Positions 8,162-16,758 of a stretch of 64,000 nucleotides of DNA are shown here, piece by piece. Position numbers and translations under genes: made by a program. Positions within the stretch are counted from its first letter, which is position 1; each line of letters opens with the position of its first letter. The notes under the pieces were generated by a model. It saw only the letters and a program-made list of their open reading frames with translations. It was not told where the DNA came from and did not search any database. The DNA lies in assembly GCF_030264295.1 (NCBI RefSeq), contig NZ_CP127173.1, positions 4,533,501 through 4,597,500 of the forward strand, in the 5' to 3' direction. The stretch comes from Amycolatopsis nalaikhensis. Its GTDB lineage: Bacteria; Actinomycetota; Actinomycetes; Mycobacteriales; Pseudonocardiaceae.

Positions 8162-8938
8162 TCAGCTCCAGAAGCGGAACACGCTCGCGCCGATCTGCGC
8201 GCCGTCGACGTAGCCGCCGAAGAGGCCGAACAGCGAGAACGAGCCGTCCCACAGGGCCGCGTTCGCGGGCTTGATGAACCACAGGATCGCGAACAGGATG
8301 ATCGGCGCCCACGGACGCACCTGCGCGCCGATCTCGCGGGCGCGCGGCGGCAGGTACGGCTCGATCGCGCCCCAGCCGTCGAGGCCGGGGATCGGGAGGA
8401 TGTTGAGGATGAACGTCACGATCTGCAGCAGCGCCAGGTAGGACATCGCGATCACGAGCCCGCCCGACATCGGCACCAGCGCGACGATCAGGGCCAGCGC
8501 GGCACCGACCGCGAGGTTGCTCAGCGGCCCGGCCAGCGACACCCACGACGACGTCCCGCGCGAGCGGAGCGCGCCCCGGTTGATCCAGACCGCGCCGCCC
8601 GGCAGCGGGATGCCGCCGATGATGAGGAAGATCAGCGGCAGGACGATCGACAGCACCGGGTCCGTGTACTTCCGGACGTCCAGGGTGAGGTAACCCTTGT
8701 GGGCGACGCTGTAGTCGCCGCCGCGGTAGGCGACCATCGCGTGGCCGAACTCGTGCAAGGACAACGACGCCACCCAGCCGGCGGCGACGAAGATCACCAC
8801 GCCCGCGATGAGCAGCGGATCGCGATCGCGGACGAACACCGTGTTGATGTCACCGAACGCGGCCATCGCGCCACCGGCGACGGTGAGCGCGAGGATGCCG
8901 AGGAAGACCGGGCTGGGGCGCACTGCTGACTTCTGCAC
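8162..8938 (-). CDS. Site-2-protease-like M50 membrane metallopeptidase
   Basis: 258 residues with about six membrane segments. The zinc motif HEFGH (in SLHEFGHAMVAYRGG, about residues 62-66) and the second motif NILPIPGLDGW (about 190) are the two hallmarks of intramembrane M50 proteases. Such enzymes cleave substrates inside the membrane, often anti-sigma factors. No PDZ domain is present, as in the short rhizobial/actinobacterial branch. The ATG start gives a charged N-terminus before the first helix. It is divergent from whiB2. The substrate is unknown. Confidence 0.9.
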   Translation of the reverse strand: MQKSAVRPSPVFLGILALTVAGGAMAAFGDINTVFVRDRDPLLIAGVVIFVAAGWVASLSLHEFGHAMVAYRGGDYSVAHKGYLTLDVRKYTDPVLSIVLPLIFLIIGGIPLPGGAVWINRGALRSRGTSSWVSLAGPLSNLAVGAALALIVALVPMSGGLVIAMSYLALLQIVTFILNILPIPGLDGWGAIEPYLPPRAREIGAQVRPWAPIILFAILWFIKPANAALWDGSFSLFGLFGGYVDGAQIGASVFRFWS

Positions 8939-9148
8939 GGTTCCCAGTCTTCCGTATGCCCGGTGTGAAGTTACCGGCGTGTCCCCTTGCGCGATCGGGC
9001 CGAAGGGTCCCCCGAACTCGCTACTCCGCTTGACCTGACCGCACTACACGGGTGTAATCACAGTGATGTCATTCGCCGCCGAGAGGGGACGGCGGGTGTC
9101 GTTTCACCACCGCCAGCCTGGGGAGTGCTAGGGAGCGAGGAGGCGGAC

Positions 9149-9475
9149 GTGCGGTTGGAAGCCGATGGGAAGGAATGGGGGCACGTCATGGGTTGGGGCG
9201 AGATCCCGGAGCAGGCTCTGGGAGATCTCACCGAGCTCATCGATGCCACCGAGGAAGAGCAGGATTGGCAGGAACGCGCCCTGTGCGCGCAGACGGACCC
9301 GGAGGCGTTCTTCCCCGAGAAGGGCGGCTCCACCCGGGAAGCCAAGCGGATCTGCCTGGGCTGCGAGGTCAAGGACGAGTGCCTTGAGTACGCGCTGGCC
9401 CACGACGAGCGCTTCGGCATCTGGGGCGGTCTGTCCGAGCGGGAGCGCCGGAAGCTGAAGAAACGGGCTGTCTAG
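9149..9475 (+). CDS. whiB2: WhiB-family regulator, WhiB2/WhmD type
   Basis: Iron-sulphur transcription factor with four cysteines (CAQTD..., CLGCEVKDEC) and the G[IV]WGG turn in GIWGGLSERERRKLKK, followed by a basic DNA-binding tail. The QTDPEAFFPEKGGSTREAK stretch is diagnostic of WhiB2/WhmD/Streptomyces WhiB, which controls cell division and sporulation septation. I chose GTG 9149 (108 residues) because GAGGAGG lies 5 bases upstream; ATG 9188 (95 residues, GGGGG upstream) is closer to the usual length and is a real alternative. The neighbours match the M. tuberculosis whiB2-manB region. Confidence 0.92.
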   Translation: MRLEADGKEWGHVMGWGEIPEQALGDLTELIDATEEEQDWQERALCAQTDPEAFFPEKGGSTREAKRICLGCEVKDECLEYALAHDERFGIWGGLSERERRKLKKRAV

Positions 9476-9482
9476 AGGGGGG

Positions 9483-9545
9483 ATCACCGGTGATGCGTGG
9501 CGTCACCGGTGATTCCACGTGGTGAACACACGGCGTGGGTTCACC
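9483..9545. promoter_or_regulatory. Cluster of short palindromes between whiB2 and the glycosyltransferase gene
   Basis: Two copies of the palindrome TCACCGGTGA occur (inside 9483-9494 and at 9503-9512), 20 bases apart, about two helical turns. They are followed by CCACGTGG (9515-9522) and an inverted repeat GGTGAAC / GTTCACC (9521-9527 with 9539-9545). Paired operators for the downstream gene, or a compound terminator for whiB2, would both fit. Confidence 0.45.
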
Positions 9546-9609
9546 ACCGGGTGACGGACCGGGGCCGTAGGGTGGCCGCACCGATCCGCCGCCTGATCCG
9601 GAGTCTTCG

Positions 9610-12600
9610 TTGTCCCGCACCGCCGCGCCGCCCGTCCTGCGCACCGCGCCCGTTCTGGCCATTGTGGTCTGTCACAACGGCGAAAACTGGCTGCCGCTGG
9701 CGCTTTCTTCGCTGCGCCGCAGTTCCGTCCGGCCCCGGCACGTGCTCGCCGTGGACACCGGATCCACCGACGCGACCCCGCGGCTGCTCGCCGAAGCCGC
9801 CGAGGATCCCGGGCTCGATTCCGTGCCCGTGCTCTCCGGCGTCATCACACTGTCGAGTGAAACCGGCTTCGCCGCCGCGGTCGCCGAAGCCGTCGAGCAC
9901 GCCACCGAACGCTGGGGCGACCCCGGGTCGTGGCTGTGGCTGCTGCACGACGACTGCGCGCCCGAACCGGACTGCCTCGAAGAACTCCTGCAGGTCGCCA
10001 CGAAAACGCCGTCGGCGACCGTGCTCGGCCCGCTCGGGCTCGACTGGACCGACCCGCGGCTGATCGTCGAAGCCGGCCTGTCCACCGACGCGTCCGGGCA
10101 CCGCCAGCAGATCGCCGCGACCGGCGACGAGCCGGCCGAGGTGCTCGCCGTGCCCAGCGCGGGCTCGCTCGTGCGCCGCGACGCCTGGGACTCCCTCGGC
10201 GGCTTCGACCCGGATTTCCCGTTGCTGCGCGAGGATCTCGACTTCGGCTGGCGCGCGAACGCCGCCGGCGGGCTCGTCCTGTCCGTGCCGACCGCGCGGG
10301 TGCGGCACGCGCGCGCCGTCACCACCGGGCAACGCGCGGCCGACGCCGTCGCGGCCCCGCTCGCCACCGCCAACCGGGCCCACGGGCTGCGCGTGTTCCT
10401 GGTGAACTGCTCGCCGTTTTCCTTCTGGCTGGGGATGATCCGGCTGCCGCTGCTGTCGGTGCTGCGCGCGCTGGCCTTCCTCGTGCTGCGCCGCACCGGC
10501 GAGGCGCGCGCCGAGTTCGCCGCCGCCGCGTATCTCCTCAGTGGACGCGGCGGATTGCGCGCCGCGCGAGCCAGCCGACGGCGGAATCCGCGGCCCGGCA
10601 CGGTTCGCGGGCTCTTCACCGGACGCGGGACGCGGCTGCGCAACGCCTTCCGCGCCGGCGTCGTCGGGCTCGTGCGCCGCGGCGTCGAGGAAGACGTCGC
10701 GCTCGGGCGGGTCCCCGAGACCGTCGAAACCGAGTCGGCGTGGGTGACGCCGGAGGCGCTCGACGCCCGCGAGACGCGTCCGGTCGGCCCCGCCGCGTTG
10801 CCCGCGGGCGCGTTGCGCGGGGTCAGCTCGCGCGGGTCCGGGCTGCGCAAGCCGGGCACGCTCGTCGCCGTCGCGCTGCCGGAAACCCCGGCGCCCGAAC
10901 CGGTCCCGGAGTCCGAAGAGCACGCCGCGCCCGCCGAAGAGCCGGAGCTCGTCTTCGTCGAGGTGAACCGCAAGCGCGTGCTCGCGGCCACGATCTTCGC
11001 GCCGCCGGTGGTGCTGCTCGTCGTGATGACGGCGCTGGGACTGGTCGTCAACCGCGCCCGGCTCGGCCTCGACCTCTTCGGTGGCAAGCTGCTCCCGGTC
11101 GGCGGGCTGGGGGAGCTGTGGACGTCGTACCTGACGCCGTGGCACGCGATCGCGGGCGGCACCGGCGCTCCCGCGTCGGCGACGCTGCCGGTGCTCGGCG
11201 CGCTCGGCGCGGTGTTCGCGCCGATCGGCGGCCCGGCCGCGCTGGTCGCGATCTTGCTCCTCGGCGACATCCCGTTGGCCGCGTTGAGCGCGTACGCGGC
11301 AACGCGGCGCCTTCGCGTGCGTCGTTGGGTTCGCGCCGTCGTCGCCGCGACGTACGCGCTGCTGCCCGCGGCGACGGCGGGTGTCGCGCAGGGTCGGCTC
11401 GACGTCGTCGTGGTGCACCTGGTGCTGCCGCTGGTGGCCGCGGGCATCGCCGGGCTGCTGGTGCGCGCGGACACGCGCTGGCTGCACATCTCCGCGCTGT
11501 CGGCGTTCGGGGTGGCGTTGCTCGGCGCGTTTTCGCCGCTGGCGCACGGGCTCGCGCTCGCCGGGCTCCTGATCGGGTTCGTCGTGCTGCCCGCGCCGAC
11601 CGGGCTGGCGCGGCGGATCGCGTCGGTCGGGATCGTGGTGCTGCTGCCGCTGGCGTTGCTGCTGCCGTGGCCGACCGTGCTGCTCCGGCACCCCGAGCTG
11701 CTCGTGCAGGGCCTCGGCGGGGCCGCGGCGACGGTGTCCGGCACCGACCTCGCGGGCCTCGACCCGGGCGGGCCGGGTGCGTGGCCAGTCGGCGTGGCGG
11801 TGATCGCGGCGGCGCTGGTGGCGTTGGTCGTCCGGCCGACGAAGGCGGCCGCGGGCGGGCTCGCGCTGGCCGCGCTGGGTGCGGGCGGGCTGGTGCTCGT
11901 CCGGCTCGTGACGGCGACGCCGATGCAGGGCGGCGCACCCGCGCACGGCCACGCGGGCGTGCCGCTGCTGATCGTCGGCGCCGGGCTGCTGTGGGTCGTG
12001 CTCGGGTCGTGGCAGCGCGGCGGTTCGGCGGGGGTGCCGGCGACGTGGCTGCCGAAGGTGTTCGCGGTGGCCGGGGTCGCGGTGTTCCTGGCGCTGGCGG
12101 CGAGCGCGCTGGTGGTCGGCTCGCAGGGACCGCTGCGCACCGGCGCCCGGCCGTCGCTCGCGCCGGAGGTGACGGCGGAGCTGGCCGCGTCCGGCCGGTC
12201 GGTGCTCGACGTGGCTTCCGACGCGACCCGCCAGATCGGCGGCCGCCTGCCCCACTACGGCGACGACGAGCTGGCCCCGACGCCCGGCACGCCGGCGCGG
12301 TTCGCGGCCTGGCGGCGCGATCTGGGTCAGGGCGACGCGGCGGCCGTGCAGCGCACGTTCGCGGCGGCGGCCGCGGCGGGGGTGCAGTACCTGGTGCTGC
12401 CGCCGGGTGTCGACCCGCGGGCGTACCCGCCGCTGGCGAAGGACCTGGTCTCGGTGGCCGCCCCGACGTCCGACGGCCGGGGCGTGCTGAAGCTGCTCCC
12501 CCCGGCGGGCCAGGTGATCCTGATCTCGCCGGAGCAGGCGAAGGCGGCGGTCACCGGCGGCGGCGCGCCCGGGAACGCACCGGGCGTCGCGCCGGTGCGG

Positions 12601-12882
12601 GCGGACCTGCCGGCCGTGCGCGTGCGCGTGTCGGACGGCCCGACCGGGCGGCTGCTCGTGCTGGCCGCGGAACAGGAAGCGGGCTGGAAGGCGTCGGTGG
12701 CGGGCAAGAGCGTGCCGATCGTCCCGGCGTGGGGACACCAGGTGGCGGTGTCGGTGCCGCCGGCGTCGTCGGAGGTGACGGTCGAGTTCCCGGGCACGGA
12801 GCGGAACCTGCTCCTGCTCGCCCAGCTGGCGGCGGTGCTGTTCACGCTCCTGACGGCGGTCCCGGCCCGCCGCCGCCCCTGA
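9610..12882 (+). CDS. Large membrane-bound family 2 glycosyltransferase
   Basis: 1090 residues. Residues about 15-260 form a GT-A fold family 2 domain with IVVCHNGENW, DTGSTD and HDDCAPE (DxD-like) motifs and a REDLDFGWR acceptor motif. The remainder has some 12-14 hydrophobic segments and a periplasmic-looking C-terminal domain. A homologue next to whiB2/manB is typical of actinobacteria and fits mannan, arabinogalactan or glycolipid assembly, given GDP-mannose precursor genes (manB, manA) downstream. TTG 9610 has GGAG 6 bases upstream. The exact sugar and acceptor are unknown. Confidence 0.85.
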   Translation: MSRTAAPPVLRTAPVLAIVVCHNGENWLPLALSSLRRSSVRPRHVLAVDTGSTDATPRLLAEAAEDPGLDSVPVLSGVITLSSETGFAAAVAEAVEHATERWGDPGSWLWLLHDDCAPEPDCLEELLQVATKTPSATVLGPLGLDWTDPRLIVEAGLSTDASGHRQQIAATGDEPAEVLAVPSAGSLVRRDAWDSLGGFDPDFPLLREDLDFGWRANAAGGLVLSVPTARVRHARAVTTGQRAADAVAAPLATANRAHGLRVFLVNCSPFSFWLGMIRLPLLSVLRALAFLVLRRTGEARAEFAAAAYLLSGRGGLRAARASRRRNPRPGTVRGLFTGRGTRLRNAFRAGVVGLVRRGVEEDVALGRVPETVETESAWVTPEALDARETRPVGPAALPAGALRGVSSRGSGLRKPGTLVAVALPETPAPEPVPESEEHAAPAEEPELVFVEVNRKRVLAATIFAPPVVLLVVMTALGLVVNRARLGLDLFGGKLLPVGGLGELWTSYLTPWHAIAGGTGAPASATLPVLGALGAVFAPIGGPAALVAILLLGDIPLAALSAYAATRRLRVRRWVRAVVAATYALLPAATAGVAQGRLDVVVVHLVLPLVAAGIAGLLVRADTRWLHISALSAFGVALLGAFSPLAHGLALAGLLIGFVVLPAPTGLARRIASVGIVVLLPLALLLPWPTVLLRHPELLVQGLGGAAATVSGTDLAGLDPGGPGAWPVGVAVIAAALVALVVRPTKAAAGGLALAALGAGGLVLVRLVTATPMQGGAPAHGHAGVPLLIVGAGLLWVVLGSWQRGGSAGVPATWLPKVFAVAGVAVFLALAASALVVGSQGPLRTGARPSLAPEVTAELAASGRSVLDVASDATRQIGGRLPHYGDDELAPTPGTPARFAAWRRDLGQGDAAAVQRTFAAAAAAGVQYLVLPPGVDPRAYPPLAKDLVSVAAPTSDGRGVLKLLPPAGQVILISPEQAKAAVTGGGAPGNAPGVAPVRADLPAVRVRVSDGPTGRLLVLAAEQEAGWKASVAGKSVPIVPAWGHQVAVSVPPASSEVTVEFPGTERNLLLLAQLAAVLFTLLTAVPARRRP

Positions 12883-12891
12883 CCCGGTCCC

Positions 12892-12980
12892 AAGCGCCCC
12901 AATGTGGCCTTCGGTGCGTGAGACGCAACGAAGGCCACATTGGGTGCGTCAGACGCAACCAAGGCCGCCTTGGGGCGCTT
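12892..12980. repeat. 89-bp mosaic palindromic element, copy 3
   Basis: Outer arms as in the other copies. The internal order is TGTGGCC, GGCCACA, GGCCGCC, so the first two blocks form a perfect long hairpin and the third differs. It lies between the convergent stops at 12882 and 13007. Confidence 0.85.
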
Positions 12981-13006
12981 GAGCCTGGTGCGCGCCGGTT
13001 GTGCCG

Positions 13007-13471
13007 CTACTCGCCTTCGATGACGTCCGGTTCCACGCCGAGGTAGCCGGCCACCTGCTCGACCAGGACGTCGTGGACCAGCTCGGCCAGCTCCGACGGG
13101 TCCTTCGCGCGCGCCTCCAGCGGCCGCCGGTACAGCACGATCCGGGCCCGCGTCGGCAGTCCCGTGCGGTCCACGCCCGCCGGGACCAGCCGCGACAGCG
13201 GCACCGCGCCGTCGTGGAGGACGCCGTCCGCCGGGGCGTGGCCGTTCTCGCGCACCTCGGGCACGTCGTCGACCGCCACGTCGAGCTTCGTCAGCTCGTG
13301 GCGCCAGCGCGCTTCGATCGGTTCCAGCGCGTCGAGCACCAGCGCGTCGAACCGCTCCGCGCGGCTCGCGGCGGCGGGCAGGGTCGCCGGGTACAGCGTC
13401 CCGCGCAGGCCCCGGCCGTGCCGGTCCCGTCGCAGGCGCCGCCGCTGTCGGTAGTCACGAGCCGTCGCCAC
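13007..13471 (-). CDS. Metallopeptidase-like (zincin fold) family protein with degenerate zinc motif
   Basis: 154 residues, matching the position and look of Rv3259 (minimal MMP-like/zincin_1 family, COG3824). In enzyme-like members a HExxHxxG motif lies near the C-terminus; here the equivalent stretch reads LVHDVLVEQVAGYLG, so the glutamate and second histidine are missing and catalysis is doubtful. The N-terminus is very basic (RDYRQRRRLRRDRHGRG). GTG 13471 is used. It is divergent from the DUF3499 gene with an 80-bp gap. Confidence 0.75.
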   Translation of the reverse strand: MATARDYRQRRRLRRDRHGRGLRGTLYPATLPAAASRAERFDALVLDALEPIEARWRHELTKLDVAVDDVPEVRENGHAPADGVLHDGAVPLSRLVPAGVDRTGLPTRARIVLYRRPLEARAKDPSELAELVHDVLVEQVAGYLGVEPDVIEGE

Positions 13472-13550
13472 CCCCGAAGTCTATGCGGTCGGCGAGTCGC
13501 AGCGCGTGTCGCTCCTCCGGGCTTGCGGCGACGCGCTATCGTTTCGGATC

Positions 13551-13904
13551 GTGCGGAGCGTACGGAAGTGTTCGCGTACTGGCTGTCTCGAGCCAGCTGT
13601 GGCCACGCTGACGTATGCCTACAGCGACTCGACCGCCGTCGTCGGCCCGCTGGCCACCGCCTCCGAGCCGCATTCGTACGACCTCTGCGAGGCCCACGCG
13701 CTGCGGCTGACCGTGCCCAAGGGCTGGGAGGTCGTCCGGCACGAAGGTGCCTTCGCCGCGCCGGACCCGTCGGCCGACGAGCTGACCGCGCTGGCCGAGG
13801 CCGTGCGCGAGGCCGGCCGCTCCGACAAACCCGCGCCCGCCCCGGAGCCGGAGGGCCCGTCCGGGCGCCGCGGTCACCTGCGGGTCCTGCCCGGTCGCGC
13901 CTGA
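13551..13904 (+). CDS. DUF3499 family protein
   Basis: 117 residues, orthologous by order to Rv3258c. It starts with a zinc-ribbon-like RKCSRTGC, continues with ATLTYAYSDSTAVVGPLA and a second Cys-His pair (YDLCEAHALRL), and ends in a disordered acidic/proline-rich tail. The four Cys/His residues suggest one bound metal. GTG 13551 was chosen because the conserved part starts just after it; a clear ribosome site is lacking, so it may be leaderless or start a few codons later. Function unknown. Confidence 0.85.
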   Translation: MRSVRKCSRTGCLEPAVATLTYAYSDSTAVVGPLATASEPHSYDLCEAHALRLTVPKGWEVVRHEGAFAAPDPSADELTALAEAVREAGRSDKPAPAPEPEGPSGRRGHLRVLPGRA

Positions 13905-13984
13905 ACGCGTCACCCACCCACCCCGCCGGTAGGCTTTCCGCGCGGCGCAGCGGGCGCCAGGACGACTATTCGCGGGGAGACGGC

Positions 13985-15340
13985 GTGCCAGACCTTTCGG
14001 GCATCGTGAAGGCCTACGACATTCGCGGCGTGGTCGGCGAACAGCTCGACGCGGGCCTCGTGCGCGACTTCGGTGCCGCGTTCGCCCTGCTCATCAAGCC
14101 GGAGGCGCCCGCGGTGGTGATCGGCCACGACATGCGCGACTCGTCGCCGCGGCTGTCGGCCGCGTTCGCCGAGGGCGTCACCTCGCAGGGTCTCGACGTC
14201 GTCAGCATCGGCCTCGCCAGCACCGACCAGCTCTACTTCGCGTCGGGCTCGCTGAACATGCCGGGCGCGATGTTCACCGCGAGCCACAACCCGGCCAAGT
14301 ACAACGGCATCAAGCTGTGCCGCGCCGGCGCGTCCCCGGTCGGCCAGGACACCGGCCTCGCCGAGATCCGCGACACGGTCGAGCAGGGCGTCCCCGAGTT
14401 CGAGGGCCAGCGCGGCACGGTGACCGAGCGGGACGTCCTCGCCGACTACGCCGCCTACCTGCGCAACCTCGTCGACCTGTCCGGCAGCCGTCCGCTGAAG
14501 ATCGTCGTCGACGCCGGCAACGGCATGGGCGGCCACACGGTCCCGACGGTGTTCGCCGGGCTCCCGATCGAGGTCGTGCCGATGTACTTCGAGCTCGACG
14601 GCAGCTTCCCGAACCACGAGGCCAACCCGCTCGACCCGAAGAACATCGTCGACCTGCAGGCGAAGGTGCGCGAGGTCGGCGCGGACGCCGGCATCGCCTT
14701 CGACGGCGACGCCGACCGCTGCTTCATCGTCGACGAGCGCGGCGAGCCGGTTTCGCCGAGCGCGATCACGGCGCTGGTCGCCGTCCGCGAGCTGGCGAAG
14801 GACCCGGGCGGCACGATCATCCACAACCTGATCACGTCCAAGGGCGTGCCGGAGATCGTCGCCGAGCACGGCGGCAAGCCGGTCCGCACCCGCGTCGGGC
14901 ACTCGTTCATCAAGGCCGAGATGGCCCGCACCGGCGCCATCTTCGGCGGCGAGCACTCCGCGCACTACTACTTCCGCGACTTCTGGCGCGCCGACACCGG
15001 CATGCTCGCGGCCATGCACGTCCTCGCCGCGCTCGGCGAGCAGAGCGGCCCGCTGAGCGACCTGACCAGCGCGTACTCGCGCTACGCGGCCTCCGGCGAG
15101 ATCAACTCCACGGTCGACGACCAGGTCGCGAAGATGATGGCCGTCAAGGACAGCTTCGGCACCCGCTCCGGCGTCGAGATCGACGAGCTCGACGGCCTGA
15201 CCGTGCAGCTGCCGGGCGGTGCCTGGTTCAACCTGCGGCCGTCGAACACCGAGCCGCTGCTCCGGCTGAACGTCGAAGCGGCCAACACCGAAGCCGTGCG
15301 GGGGCTGGTGGACGAAGTACTCGCGATCATCCGCAGCTGA
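13985..15340 (+). CDS. manB: Phosphomannomutase/phosphoglucomutase ManB
   Basis: 451 residues of the alpha-D-phosphohexomutase superfamily. It interconverts mannose-6-P and mannose-1-P for GDP-mannose, cell-wall mannan and glycolipids. All four functional loops are present: phosphoserine loop TASHNP (about residue 98), metal loop DGDADR (about 240), sugar loop GEHSAHYYF and phosphate loop RPSNTEPLLRL. GTG 13985 with GGGGAG upstream. Synteny with Rv3257c and manA (16759) supports the specificity. Confidence 0.95.
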   Translation: MPDLSGIVKAYDIRGVVGEQLDAGLVRDFGAAFALLIKPEAPAVVIGHDMRDSSPRLSAAFAEGVTSQGLDVVSIGLASTDQLYFASGSLNMPGAMFTASHNPAKYNGIKLCRAGASPVGQDTGLAEIRDTVEQGVPEFEGQRGTVTERDVLADYAAYLRNLVDLSGSRPLKIVVDAGNGMGGHTVPTVFAGLPIEVVPMYFELDGSFPNHEANPLDPKNIVDLQAKVREVGADAGIAFDGDADRCFIVDERGEPVSPSAITALVAVRELAKDPGGTIIHNLITSKGVPEIVAEHGGKPVRTRVGHSFIKAEMARTGAIFGGEHSAHYYFRDFWRADTGMLAAMHVLAALGEQSGPLSDLTSAYSRYAASGEINSTVDDQVAKMMAVKDSFGTRSGVEIDELDGLTVQLPGGAWFNLRPSNTEPLLRLNVEAANTEAVRGLVDEVLAIIRS

Positions 15341-15417
15341 GAAGTCCACGGTGAAAGGGCGCAACCGTGTCCGGAAGGTGCCCTTCACCACACCCCTTTG
15401 CGTGGTATGGAGGAACC

Positions 15418-15630
15418 ATGGCCATCACGCTCGACGCCCAGCTCCTCGAGATCCTGGCGTGCCCGTCGCCGGATCACGCCCCGTTGCGTCCCGGGGCGCC
15501 GGACGACCCCGAGGCCGACGCGCTGACCTGCACCGAGTGTGGCCGGGTGTACCCGGTCCGTGACGGGATCCCGGTGCTGCTGCTCGACGAGGCCACCGTG
15601 CCCGGGAACTCCGATGCCGACAGTGCTTGA
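15418..15630 (+). CDS. Trm112-like small zinc-ribbon protein
   Basis: 70 residues in the Trm112/YcaR (UPF0434) family, recognised by LLEILACP near the N-terminus and CTECGRVYPVRDGIPVLL at the end. Canonical members have two CxxC pairs; the first pair here is CPSPDH, with one cysteine lost, which would weaken zinc binding. ATG 15418 has GGAGG 5 bases upstream. Its last 17 bases overlap the next gene. Relatives act as partners of methyltransferases; here the role is unknown but it always sits with manB/manA-type clusters. Confidence 0.8.
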   Translation: MAITLDAQLLEILACPSPDHAPLRPGAPDDPEADALTCTECGRVYPVRDGIPVLLLDEATVPGNSDADSA

Positions 15631-16710
15631 CGACTCGCTGCTCGACGACCCCGCGCGGCTGGCCGAAGCCGACAGCGCGGGGCTGCTCCGCGCGGCCGCG
15701 ATGGCCGGCGCCCAGGTGCGGGCGACCGCCGAGCTCGCCGCCGAGCTGGAAGCTTCTCGGAGCGGCTCGACATGGGCCGCCCGCGCGCCGTCGTGCTCAT
15801 CGACCGGCCGGGCGTGAGCCGCACGGTCACCCGGCTGCTGGCCGCGCTGCTGGCGCCGTCGTGCCCGGTGCCGGTGGTCGTCGCCGAGGTCGTGCCGAGC
15901 TGGATCGGCGCGCTCGACGTCGTCTTCGCGCACACCGACGACCCCGGCGACCGCGAGCTGGCGGCGTCACTGGAGCGCGCCGCCCGCTACGGCGCGTCGG
16001 TGGTGCTCTCCGCGCCGTCGGAAGGCCCGGTCGCGGCCGCCGTCGCGGGCAAGGGCCTGCTGCTGGCGCCGCGCATCCCGGTGCCGCCCGAGCTGGCGTT
16101 CCCGCGCGGGCTGGCCGCCGGGCTGCTCACCGCCAACGCCCTCGGCCTGCTGATGTCGGACATCCAGGTGCTGGCCGACCAGCTCGACCTGGAAGCCGAA
16201 AAGGACTACCTGGCCAGGGAGTCGTTCGCGAACCCGGCCAAGGCGCTCGCGCTGCGCGTCGCCGACCGCGTGCCGCTCCTGTGGGGGCTGGACCCGGTCG
16301 CGGTCGCCGTCGGCGAGCACGCTGCGCACGCGTTCGCCGCCCACGCGGCTACCGTGTGCGACGTCGAGGACTATCGTCAGGCCCTGGCGCGCCCCGCACT
16401 GCGGCGGGCGGCGCAATCAGGCAGCGGGGAGCGTGACATCTTCGCCGATCCGGACGATCCCTCTGGTGACATCCCGACCCGGGTGCTGCTGCTCGCGGTG
16501 CGGACCGGTCCGGCCGCGGACGCGGCGCGCTACCAGGCCGAGGACCTGCTGCCCGGTGCGGACGTCATCGCCCCGGCCGAGGAGATCGAGGCCGACGAGA
16601 TCGTGCGGGCCGCGGTGCTGGCGCTGCGGTTCGAACTGGCGGCGGTCTACCTCGGGCTGGCGGCGGGCAGCATCGGCGGCGCGGGCCGCTTCGCGCCCGC
16701 GACGGCGTGA
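15614..16710 (+). CDS. SIS-like sugar isomerase-family protein, interrupted by an apparent frameshift
   Basis: This matches Rv3256c-type proteins between manB and manA (bacterial phospho-glucose isomerase-like, SIS fold). The N-terminal 40 or so codons (PTVLDDSLLDDPARLAEADS) are in one frame from ATG 15614. The rest, from RAVVLIDRPGVSRTVTRLL to the stop at 16710, is in another frame. Adding one G after GAG at 15743-15745 would join them as AAEAGSFSERLDMGRPRA, the expected family sequence. Either a base is missing in the assembly or the gene is broken. The downstream frame alone offers an ATG at 15772 (312 residues). A weakly conserved SIS core gives few catalytic clues. Confidence 0.75.
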
Positions 16711-16758
16711 GACCCGCCGAGCACCGGCCCCGGCCGGTGCCGAAGGAGTGGAGTTGAG

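Noticed and set aside
9541..12738. 1065-residue open frame on the minus strand, antisense to the glycosyltransferase gene
   Set aside because: Extremely Arg/Pro/His-rich translation and complete overlap with a well-supported gene; a shadow caused by the high GC content.
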